From Lachnoclostridium sp. UBA3262 (GTDB lineage: Bacteria > Bacillota > Clostridia > Lachnospirales > Lachnospiraceae): DNA of 64,000 nt. Below, one piece after another: positions 58,007-64,000 of the stretch. The notes beneath the pieces are model-generated. The model saw nothing but the letters and a program-made list of their open reading frames with translations, made no database searches and was not told the DNA's origin. The stretch is taken from the NCBI GenBank assembly GCA_002362575.1, contig DEUM01000013.1:34888-98887 (forward strand). The letters run 5' to 3'. Every line of letters begins with the position of its first letter. Positions within the stretch are counted from its first letter, which is position 1. The position numbers and the translations under genes are program-made.

Positions 58007-59224
58007 TCAGTCTGTATAAATCGACGATATTTCGTCAAAAGGCTCTATGCTCCGTTTCAGAACTCCCTTTAATCCGGCGATTAACGTGCCATAATTTACA
58101 ATAGGCACATGCTGGTCTTTTGCCTCGGCAATGCGGAACGACATTTCCCGCTGGCTTAAAGTACAGCCCCCACAGTGAACGATCATAGCATATTTTTCCA
58201 GATTTTCTGGAAAAGTACCGCCGCTGCTCGTCTCAAAGATTAACTCTTTTTTCGTATATTCCCGTATCCATCGGGGAAGCTTTACTGTCCCGATATCTTC
58301 GCACTGGCGGTGATGTGTGCAGCCTTCAGCCATGAGCAGGGTGTCTCCGTCCTTCAAATTCTTAAGTGCTTTGACGCCGTGGATTTGCTCTGCCAAATCT
58401 CCCTTATAGCGGGAGAACAGAATGGAAAAGGAAGTCAGAGGAATTTCTTCCGGTGTATGTTTTGATACATACTCAAATGCCTGTGAATCAGTAATGACAA
58501 GGCGTGGAGTCTGTCCCAGACGATTCAGTGTATCGGTAAGCTCGGTATCGCGGCAGACGACAGCGACAGCTCCGGATTCTAATACGTCCCGGATTACCTG
58601 CTGTTGCGGAAGAATAAGGCGTCCTTTTGGAGCGGCAGAGTCGATTGGCACAACTAACACGACAAAGTCGCCCGGAGATAATAAGTCGCCTACGATTTTA
58701 CCTGTCTGTTCCTCTGTCGGAATTTTGCGGGCAATTAACTCCTTTAGTTCATGGATATGGTATCCGCTCTTTGCGCTGACACAGATATCACCAAAGGTAG
58801 CAATCTTATCCTCCTGTTCCTGCCATTCATCCTGCTTATTCAGCACAAGGATAGCAGGAATTTTCTTTTTTTCCGTTAATTCTAATATTGTATTCTCAAA
58901 AGATAAATTGTCGGCAGCCTGTGCGCCGTCCGTAACGATTAGGGCGATGTCCGTTTTATTTAGTACACTTTTCGCTTTCCGGATGCGCTCTGCGCCCAGT
59001 GTTCCTTCGTCATCCAATCCCGGTGTATCGACAAGCATGACTGGGCCGAGGGGAAGTATTTCCATTGCTTTGTATACCGGATCAGTTGTCGTGCCCTTTA
59101 TCTCTGAAACAATGGCAAGGTCTTGTCCGGTTATTGCATTGATAAGGCTTGATTTTCCCGCATTTCTCCTGCCGAATAGGGCAATATGTATGCGTTCGCC
59201 TTTTGGTGTGCTGTTCATTGACAT
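58007..59224 (-). CDS. hydF: [FeFe] hydrogenase H-cluster maturation GTPase
   Basis: Scaffold GTPase that carries the precursor of the di-iron subcluster to HydA with HydE and HydG. The 405 residues show the G1 motif FGRRNAGKSSLINAITGQD, G3 VDTPGLDDEGTLG and G4 VLNKQDEW, then the dimerisation domain and the C-terminal cluster ligands EGCTHHRQCEDIG and HCGGCTLSQREM (Cys-His...Cys-x2-Cys). Start at 59224 follows AAGGAAG; a GTG three codons upstream is too close to the site. hydE, hydG and the hydrogenase are not in this window. Confidence 0.95.
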   Translation of the reverse strand: MSMNSTPKGERIHIALFGRRNAGKSSLINAITGQDLAIVSEIKGTTTDPVYKAMEILPLGPVMLVDTPGLDDEGTLGAERIRKAKSVLNKTDIALIVTDGAQAADNLSFENTILELTEKKKIPAILVLNKQDEWQEQEDKIATFGDICVSAKSGYHIHELKELIARKIPTEEQTGKIVGDLLSPGDFVVLVVPIDSAAPKGRLILPQQQVIRDVLESGAVAVVCRDTELTDTLNRLGQTPRLVITDSQAFEYVSKHTPEEIPLTSFSILFSRYKGDLAEQIHGVKALKNLKDGDTLLMAEGCTHHRQCEDIGTVKLPRWIREYTKKELIFETSSGGTFPENLEKYAMIVHCGGCTLSQREMSFRIAEAKDQHVPIVNYGTLIAGLKGVLKRSIEPFDEISSIYTD

Positions 59225-59237
59225 AGTATTCACTTCC

Positions 59238-59609
59238 TTATTTTATCAAGGTAATACCACCAATAATTGGCAGTGTCTTTGGTTCACCGGAGCAGGCATT
59301 GACAATGCCGATAATGGTGAAAGTAAGAGATATGATGCCGATAACAATGGATACGAGACCGCCAACCATGCCGGTCATCAGACCTAAGGTTCCTACATTT
59401 AGTACAAAGACAAGAATTCGTCTTACTACATTCAGGACAAGATTCATAATAAAGAGAAGCAGCCCTTGATTTGAATGAAATTTTGTGTATTGGGAATCCT
59501 TTACAATAAATAAAGGAATGATAAATAATATTCCAATATAACAAAGAATACCGTAAACTTTATTAGCATTGACATCTTCTGTAGTAAAGACAATTTTTTC
59601 CTGTTCCAT
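59238..59609 (-). CDS. small DUF4870-like membrane protein
   Basis: 123 residues with three to four hydrophobic segments, including the family-like KVYGILCYIGILFIIPLF and the FHSNQGLLLFIMNLVLN block (HANQ-like), then GLVSIVIGIISLTFTIIGIV. Start chosen at 59609, after AAAGGAG. It precedes hydF by 13 bases on the same strand and is probably cotranscribed with it; no functional link is known. Confidence 0.82.
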   Translation of the reverse strand: MEQEKIVFTTEDVNANKVYGILCYIGILFIIPLFIVKDSQYTKFHSNQGLLLFIMNLVLNVVRRILVFVLNVGTLGLMTGMVGGLVSIVIGIISLTFTIIGIVNACSGEPKTLPIIGGITLIK

Positions 59610-59692
59610 AGAGCGCTCCTTTCGCACAAATACCAATTCTTGTTTTCTTTTAAATCGTATAACAAATTTTGAATTTTTGCAAGGGAAACTAC

Positions 59693-59721
59693 TTGTGGTA
59701 GCTTTTTATTTGTGCTATTAT
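59693..59721 (+). promoter_or_regulatory. promoter of the 48-aa gene
   Basis: TTGTGG (59693-59698), 17-base spacer, TATTAT (59716-59721), 44 bases before the ATG. Confidence 0.5.
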
Positions 59722-59765
59722 AATAATAGATTTACTTTAGGGACAAGGAACAAAGGAGGCATTGT

Positions 59766-59912
59766 ATGGAGCAATTTTTAACAGATGATGATTTGTTCGG
59801 TCTGCTTGAGGAGTTAGAACAGGAGGAAGCGGAGATAGAGGAATTAGAGGTTGAAATGGAGGCGTCCAACCGCAGATTCGAGGAAATTATTAAAAAACAC
59901 AGAATGGAGTAA
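59766..59912 (+). CDS. small acidic coiled-coil protein, 48 aa
   Basis: A 48-codon gene with AAAGGAGG seven bases before the ATG, a promoter upstream and a terminator starting at its stop codon. The product begins MEQFLTDDDLFGLLEELEQE and continues as a highly charged helix with heptad-spaced Leu and Ile (residues about 10-44), ending basic (FEEIIKKHRME). It looks like a short coiled coil; no family recognised. The complete transcription unit makes it credible despite its size. Confidence 0.72.
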   Translation: MEQFLTDDDLFGLLEELEQEEAEIEELEVEMEASNRRFEEIIKKHRME

Positions 59913-59945
59913 GAACACCGACGGAAAGTGGGTGTTCTTCTTTTT
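59911..59945 (+). terminator. rho-independent terminator
   Basis: AAGAACACC (59911-59919) pairs perfectly with 59931-59939 and is followed by CTTTTTG. Confidence 0.87.
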
Positions 59946-59989
59946 GTGCAAAAGCTTATTATAGTAATAAAATGAGGAGGATTAGAAGT

Positions 59990-62206
59990 ATGAGCCGTTT
60001 GTTTTATAAAAAGCCTGCCGGCTGGGACTGGGAAAGGGCACTGCCAATTGGGAATGGCAGGCTTGGTGCAATGATTTTTGGAGAAGAAGCGATGGAGCAT
60101 TACCAGCTCAATGAAGAATCCGTGTGGTCGGGCGGCCCGCTTAGCAGGGTGAATCCCGATGCAAGGATAAATCTGGATAAGGTAAGGGAGTTGATTTTTG
60201 CGGGGAAGATACCGGAAGCAGAGCGGCTTATGAAATATGCGTTTACCGGGACACCGCAGAGCGAGCGGGTCTATCAGACGCTCGGAGATATGTATCTGGA
60301 TTTACTGGATTCGGTGACGGAGGTGGCAGAATACGAGCGGGAGCTGGATTTAGCGACGGCTATCCACCGTGTAAAGGTAAAAGATAGAAAAACCGGAATT
60401 ACTTATACGAGGGAGTGCTTTGCGGCGGCAGAGGAAAATGTGATTGTGACGCGCCTGACGGCCGACCATCCGGGAAGTGTCTGTGCGGCGGCGACAATCA
60501 GCAGGCAGAGCTTTCTTGACCATTCATGGCATGAGAAGGATGCGGCGTTTTTTGAGGTAAAACAAGGGGGAGAGGGTATCGGTTTTTGTGCCGGAGTAAA
60601 GGTAGTGGCAGAAGGTGCAAAGGTGTACTCCATAGGGGAACATGTGGCGGCAGAGCATGCGGATGCCATAACGGTGTATATAACGGCGGCAACGACCTTT
60701 CGGGAGGAGAATCCGGAGGAGGCAGTCAGGCAGTGTCTGGATCGGGCGGCACAGACTACATATGAGACGATGCGCACCAGACATATCGCAGAGTATAAAA
60801 AATATTTTGATACATGCCGTCTGACTCTTTCCTACGACAAAGAACTGGATACGCTTTCCACGGAGGAACGACTGAAAAGAGAAACCGTTGATAACGGGCT
60901 TCTTAATACTTATTTTGATTTTGGCAGATATCTTTTGATTTCCAGCAGCCGTCCCGGTTCTCTGCCGGCAAATCTACAGGGAATTTGGAATGACAGCATG
61001 TGTCCGCCATGGGGTTCAAAGTATACGGTCAATATCAATACGCAGATGAATTACTGGCCGGCGGAGACTCTCGGACTTTCAGAGTGCCATGAACCTCTTT
61101 TCGATTTACTGGAGCGTGCGGCAAAAAACGGCGAAAAGACGGCAGAACAGATGTATGGCTGCGGCGGGTTCGTGATTCATCATAATCTGGATATCTGGGC
61201 GGATACAGCGCCGCAGGATATGTATATACCAGCGACGTACTGGGTAATGGGAGGGGCGTGGCTCTGTACCCATATATGGGAACATTATTTATTTACGCAG
61301 GATAAAATGTTTTTGACCAGAATGTATCCGGTAATGAAAAATGCAGTAGCATTTTTTATGGATTTTCTTGTGGAGCATGACGGATATTATGTAACCTGCC
61401 CATCGGTTTCTCCTGAAAATACTTATATTTTGCCGGATGGCACAAGGGGCTGTAATAGCTATGGGGTATCTATGGATAACGAGATTCTAAGGGATTTATT
61501 TGAGCAGTTTTTGCAGGCGGCGAAGCTTACAGGCGAAAGGGATGCTATGTTTGTGAGCAGGGCGGAGGAGATTCTGAGCAAGCTGCCGCCTCTTTGCATA
61601 GGTTCGCAGGGACAGCTTTTAGAGTGGATAGAAGAATATGGGGAAGCGGAGCCGGGACATCGGCATATCTCTCATTTGTATGCTCTTTATCCGTCTTCAC
61701 AGATAACGGTGGATGGAACGCCGGAGCTTGCGGAGGCGGCAGAAGTGACCTTGCAGAGAAGATTGTCAGGGGGCGGCGGGCATACTGGGTGGAGCCGTGC
61801 GTGGATCATCAATTTGTATGCCAGACTGTGGAAGGGGGACAAGGCGTATGAAAATCTGACTGCCCTGCTGAAAAAATCCACATTGGAAAATCTTTTTGAT
61901 TATCATCCGCCGTTTCAGATTGATGGTAATTTCGGCGCGATAGCGGCAATGGGAGAAATGCTGATACAGTCAAATAATGGCAGGACGGTACTACTCCCGG
62001 CACTGCCAAGGGAGTGGCAGGAGGGACGTATAAGCGGAATTCGAGGGCGCGGCGGTATATGCTATGATTTTTCATGGCGGCAGGCAAAAGTAATATCGCT
62101 TACGGCAACTGCCACCGCAGAACAGGTAGAAACCGTGTTGCTTTTTAATGGAAAGGAGCACAGACTCCGTCTGAAAAAGGGCGAGTGCTTTGTATGGAAG
62201 AAATAG
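59990..62206 (+). CDS. glycoside hydrolase family 95 alpha-L-fucosidase
   Basis: Inverting alpha-1,2-L-fucosidase (or galactosidase) family, 738 residues, no signal peptide, so it acts on imported oligosaccharides. N-terminal beta domain LPIGNGRLGAMIFGEEAMEH and QLNEESVWSGG; catalytic (alpha/alpha)6 barrel with GIWNDSMCPPWGSKYTVNIN, NTQMNYWPAETLGLSECHEP, the Glu region QLLEWIEEYGEAEPGHRHIS and the Asp in FQIDGNFGAIAAMGEM. GAGGAGG precedes the ATG at 59990. Fits a gut bacterium using host or plant fucosylated glycans. Confidence 0.95.
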   Translation: MSRLFYKKPAGWDWERALPIGNGRLGAMIFGEEAMEHYQLNEESVWSGGPLSRVNPDARINLDKVRELIFAGKIPEAERLMKYAFTGTPQSERVYQTLGDMYLDLLDSVTEVAEYERELDLATAIHRVKVKDRKTGITYTRECFAAAEENVIVTRLTADHPGSVCAAATISRQSFLDHSWHEKDAAFFEVKQGGEGIGFCAGVKVVAEGAKVYSIGEHVAAEHADAITVYITAATTFREENPEEAVRQCLDRAAQTTYETMRTRHIAEYKKYFDTCRLTLSYDKELDTLSTEERLKRETVDNGLLNTYFDFGRYLLISSSRPGSLPANLQGIWNDSMCPPWGSKYTVNINTQMNYWPAETLGLSECHEPLFDLLERAAKNGEKTAEQMYGCGGFVIHHNLDIWADTAPQDMYIPATYWVMGGAWLCTHIWEHYLFTQDKMFLTRMYPVMKNAVAFFMDFLVEHDGYYVTCPSVSPENTYILPDGTRGCNSYGVSMDNEILRDLFEQFLQAAKLTGERDAMFVSRAEEILSKLPPLCIGSQGQLLEWIEEYGEAEPGHRHISHLYALYPSSQITVDGTPELAEAAEVTLQRRLSGGGGHTGWSRAWIINLYARLWKGDKAYENLTALLKKSTLENLFDYHPPFQIDGNFGAIAAMGEMLIQSNNGRTVLLPALPREWQEGRISGIRGRGGICYDFSWRQAKVISLTATATAEQVETVLLFNGKEHRLRLKKGECFVWKK

Positions 62207-62248
62207 GTTATTTTAAAATAAATACTTGCGGCAGATTATGTGTCAGTA

Positions 62249-62257
62249 TGATATAAT
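62249..62257 (+). promoter_or_regulatory. extended -10 promoter of the Hol-Tox gene
   Basis: TGA followed by TATAAT (62252-62257). The transcript would start near 62263 and run to the terminator at 62600. Confidence 0.6.
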
Positions 62258-62330
62258 ATTCTTAGTCAGGTTAGAACAATGTAGGGATAGTCTGGTGGTC
62301 GCCTTTCCGGAAACAGAAAGGAAGGTACAT

Positions 62331-62411
62331 ATGAATACGTTAGAGATTTTAACGCTTTTACGGGTTGTATTTTCAGCTATGACATATACCGATAACCACC
62401 GAAAAAAGTAA
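62331..62411 (+). CDS. putative holin-like type I toxin peptide, 26 aa
   Basis: The 26-residue product starts MNTLEILTLLRVVFSAMTYT, matching the N-terminal pattern (M-N/S-x-x-E-x-L-x-L-L) of putative holin-like (Hol-Tox) toxins of Firmicutes, and ends basic (DNHRKK). The hydrophobic part is shorter than usual and holds an Arg. AAAGGAAGG lies before the ATG. It has its own promoter, an antisense promoter downstream in opposite direction and terminators for both RNAs. Confidence 0.68.
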   Translation: MNTLEILTLLRVVFSAMTYTDNHRKK

Positions 62412-62519
62412 AATGGCTATCCTCTACTGCAATAGGGGATAGCCAGTGCAACTTATAAACTTTGTTTATTAGTTTCCGGTGGCAATCATCGGACACAGCA
62501 ATATCCTTTGATTGTTTCT
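62400..62519 (-). ncRNA. candidate antisense antitoxin RNA
   Basis: Minus-strand RNA from about 62519 leftward, about 120 nt, covering the 3' end of the toxin mRNA. It is driven by TTGCAA-17-TATAAT (62554-62526) and ends at the hairpin GGCTATCC (62444-62437) with its complement (62422-62415), followed by ATTTTACTTTTTTC. The 3' UTR also holds a larger inverted repeat (62387-62405 with 62468-62490). Confidence 0.62.
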
Positions 62520-62525
62520 AAAATG

Positions 62526-62554
62526 ATTATAAACAATATGCTAGCATTTTGCAA
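62526..62554 (-). promoter_or_regulatory. promoter of the antisense RNA
   Basis: Minus strand TTGCAA (62554-62549), 17-base spacer, perfect TATAAT (62531-62526). Confidence 0.65.
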
Positions 62555-62566
62555 GCAATTGTTTAG

Positions 62567-62600
62567 AAAAAGGGGAATGTTTCGGCATCCCCCTTTTTTT
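62567..62600 (+). terminator. terminator of the toxin transcript
   Basis: AAAAAGGGG (62567-62575) pairs with CCCCTTTTT (62590-62598), with an inner ATG/CAT; a T7 run follows. It is the first strong plus-strand terminator after the toxin gene. Confidence 0.82.
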
Positions 62601-62635
62601 ATATGAGTTACATAAAACTTATTTTGGATAAAATT

Positions 62636-62749
62636 TTAATTATTACTGTCTGAGGCATTTTGCTCTGGATCGCTTTTATTGTCAATCCAGTATGCCCATG
62701 CAGAAATAGCGGCGACTACAACGACGCCGATAATTATTTTTACAATCAT
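62636..62749 (-). CDS. small single-pass membrane peptide, 37 aa
   Basis: A 37-codon gene read on the minus strand, product MIVKIIIGVVVVAAISAWAY then WIDNKSDPEQNASDSNN: one membrane helix and a polar tail. AAAGGAG lies seven bases before the ATG. It follows the gene at 62775 by 26 bases on the same strand and is probably in that operon. No family recognised. Confidence 0.55.
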   Translation of the reverse strand: MIVKIIIGVVVVAAISAWAYWIDNKSDPEQNASDSNN

Positions 62750-62774
62750 GGAAAAACTCCTTTCCTCTATCTTT

Positions 62775-63215
62775 TTATTTGGTAGAGGTCAGGCCCCCCT
62801 TTTCCCCATCCTGATTATGGATATAGCGTATGATTGTGCAAATGCCGTCGGTTACTGCTTCACGTGTGTGCTGCACTGTGGTTTTGAAAAGAAGGGAGCA
62901 GGCAGTGTGTTTTTCCATGAATTGGGTAATGTATATATTGTGATAGAGAGCCCGTCCTCTGTTTCGTACTGCACAGTGGAGAATGGTATTTGCGTTTTTA
63001 GCACCAGTAATTTCACTGGTGGAAATGTCATGGTATAAGCTGTTTTCCGGTACCTGATAGGTCTCTGCGGAAAGAGGAGTTTTTTCCTGCCGCAGTGATA
63101 TAGCGGCAGCGGATATCGTGCTAAGATGAATACCGGAAATCATCATGGATATAGCAAATATCCATAAAACGGCATTGCGGTATGTATTGGTTTTGTGGGA
63201 AACAAACCGTTTCAT
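62775..63215 (-). CDS. hypothetical exported protein, 146 aa
   Basis: N-terminal signal anchor (NAVLWIFAISMMISGIHLST), then a small extracytoplasmic part with VPENSLYHDISTSEITGAKN and ANTILHCAVRNRGRALYHNI, two Cys and many His. Start chosen at 63215, after AAAGGAGGAG; an upstream ATG (63257) overlaps the nth end. It lies 44 bases after nth on the same strand. No family recognised. Confidence 0.58.
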   Translation of the reverse strand: MKRFVSHKTNTYRNAVLWIFAISMMISGIHLSTISAAAISLRQEKTPLSAETYQVPENSLYHDISTSEITGAKNANTILHCAVRNRGRALYHNIYITQFMEKHTACSLLFKTTVQHTREAVTDGICTIIRYIHNQDGEKGGLTSTK

Positions 63216-63259
63216 CGAAAGCTCTCCTCCTTTCCTGTAATCTATGAAATGCTTCAAAT

Positions 63260-63898
63260 TTATTTCTTAATATTTTTTGCGCAGATATCGGCGAGACAGC
63301 AGCGTTCGCAGTGAGGCGCTGTCCGTGCGGTACAGATATCTCTGCCATGGTAGACTAAACGGTGGCAGAAGCTGCTTCCCTCCTCCGGTGGAATTAGTTT
63401 CCAGAGTGCCATTTCTACTTTTTTTGGTTCTTTTATATTGTCTACCAGTCCCATGCGGTTGACCAGCCGGATACAGTGCGTATCAGTTACGATGGCCGGC
63501 TTTCCAAATACATCTCCCATAATGAGATTTGCACTTTTTCTTCCGACGCCGGGAAGCTTCAAAAGTTCTTCAAAAGTGTCAGGGACATTACCGTCGTATT
63601 CATCTCTCAGCATTTTCATACAGGCACTGATATCCCTTGCTTTGCTGTGTCCCAGTCCACAAGGTTTTACAATCGCTTCGATTTCCTCTATCTCAGCAGA
63701 TGCCAGCGCATTGACATCGGGAAATTTTTCGTATAATAAAGGAACAATTGTATTGACACGTGCGTCTGTACACTGTGCCGCCAGACGGACGCTGATGAGC
63801 AGCTTCCATGCGTCATTGTAGTCGAGCGAGCAGGCGGCGTCCGGATATTCCTTTTTTAAACGTTCTATAATTTCGATTGCCAGGTTCTCTTTTGTCAT
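63260..63898 (-). CDS. nth: endonuclease III
   Basis: Base-excision-repair DNA glycosylase/AP lyase for oxidised pyrimidines. The 212 residues contain LLISVRLAAQCTDARVNTIV, the helix-hairpin-helix LPGVGRKSANLIMGDVFG with the catalytic Lys nearby, the catalytic Asp in VTDTHCIRLVNRMG, and the [4Fe-4S] loop C-x6-C-x2-C-x5-C in TARTAPHCERCCLADIC. Start at 63898 is preceded by GGGGG; four codons upstream is another ATG. Confidence 0.96.
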   Translation of the reverse strand: MTKENLAIEIIERLKKEYPDAACSLDYNDAWKLLISVRLAAQCTDARVNTIVPLLYEKFPDVNALASAEIEEIEAIVKPCGLGHSKARDISACMKMLRDEYDGNVPDTFEELLKLPGVGRKSANLIMGDVFGKPAIVTDTHCIRLVNRMGLVDNIKEPKKVEMALWKLIPPEEGSSFCHRLVYHGRDICTARTAPHCERCCLADICAKNIKK

Positions 63899-63931
63899 GT
63901 GTACCCCCATGTAAAATATAAGAATGTAGTT

Positions 63932-63959
63932 ATTTTATCACTTTTTCAGATAATGTCAA
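63932..63959 (-). promoter_or_regulatory. promoter of nth
   Basis: Minus strand TTGACA-like TTGACA (63959-63954), 16-base spacer, TAAAAT (63937-63932). The remaining bases to the window end show no feature. Confidence 0.7.
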
Positions 63960-64000
63960 GGAACAGAAAAGACCGGGATAGCGTAAATTTACTGTAGGAA

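Noticed and set aside
58422..59387. 321-codon open frame on the plus strand
   Set aside because: It lies antisense to hydF, is Ser/Arg/Cys-rich without any domain pattern, and has no ribosome binding site; hydF on the other strand is unambiguous.

Overview
This is a 64-kb chromosomal stretch from a low-GC, spore-forming anaerobic Firmicute. It most resembles Lachnospiraceae (Roseburia/Agathobacter/Eubacterium-like Clostridia). Supporting markers are spoIIR (sporulation), hydF ([FeFe]-hydrogenase maturation), dapF and ddl (meso-DAP wall), a GH95 fucosidase, Lachnospiraceae-type hypothetical families, AGGAGG-type ribosome binding sites and extended -10 promoters. The genus is inferred, not proven. 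I saw no rRNA, tRNA or CRISPR array.

Layout. 0-7.4 kb: truncated c-di-GMP phosphodiesterase (EAL), a large exported protein with a degenerate C39-like domain, cytidine deaminase, an RsmF-type rRNA methyltransferase, a 356-bp foldback element and small membrane proteins. 7.5-21.2 kb: the Bacillus yaaO-tmk-yaaR-holB-yaaT-yabB-rsmI-abrB neighbourhood, with a guanylate-kinase-like gene in the tmk position and a complete pstSCAB-phoU-phoPR phosphate operon, preceded by a three-repeat Pho box, sitting between yabB and rsmI. Next to rsmI is a compact locus that looks like a type I toxin with an antisense RNA. 21.4-26.2 kb: a secreted transglutaminase and a minimal type IV-pilus/type II-secretion-like operon (PilC, four pseudopilin-like proteins, PilT). 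26.2-30.0 kb: a structured leader RNA in front of a DUF3800 gene, pnuC, and a pair of family-specific hypotheticals.

30.0-45.1 kb is the accessory, AT-richer part. It holds a UPF0175/PIN toxin-antitoxin pair, a BRO-N cassette flanked by perfect 26-bp direct repeats and carrying a broken DNA methyltransferase fragment, and a small serine recombinase. After the recombinase come two inverted, quasi-palindromic crossover-like sites bounding about 155 bp, immediately upstream of two leucine-rich-repeat surface proteins. These are followed collinearly by a Dlt-like wall-modification set: adenylation enzyme, carrier protein, transglutaminase, L,D-transpeptidase, MBOAT acyltransferase and a Cys-nucleophile SGNH protein. 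I read this as a candidate phase-variable surface-remodelling operon, and it is the most interesting part of the window.

45.2-64 kb is largely housekeeping: ispE, spoIIR, ddl, dapF, an HD-GYP protein, a hemerythrin-CheX-like fusion, plsC, a VanY-type carboxypeptidase with a Lys/Pro/Thr tail, queT behind a preQ1-I riboswitch, cca, a receptor-GGDEF fusion, hydF, GH95 fucosidase and nth. It also contains a well-formed type I toxin-antitoxin module (26-residue Hol-Tox-like peptide plus convergent antisense RNA) and very small genes at 59766 and 62636. Three c-di-GMP enzymes of different types (EAL, HD-GYP, GGDEF) are spread over the window.
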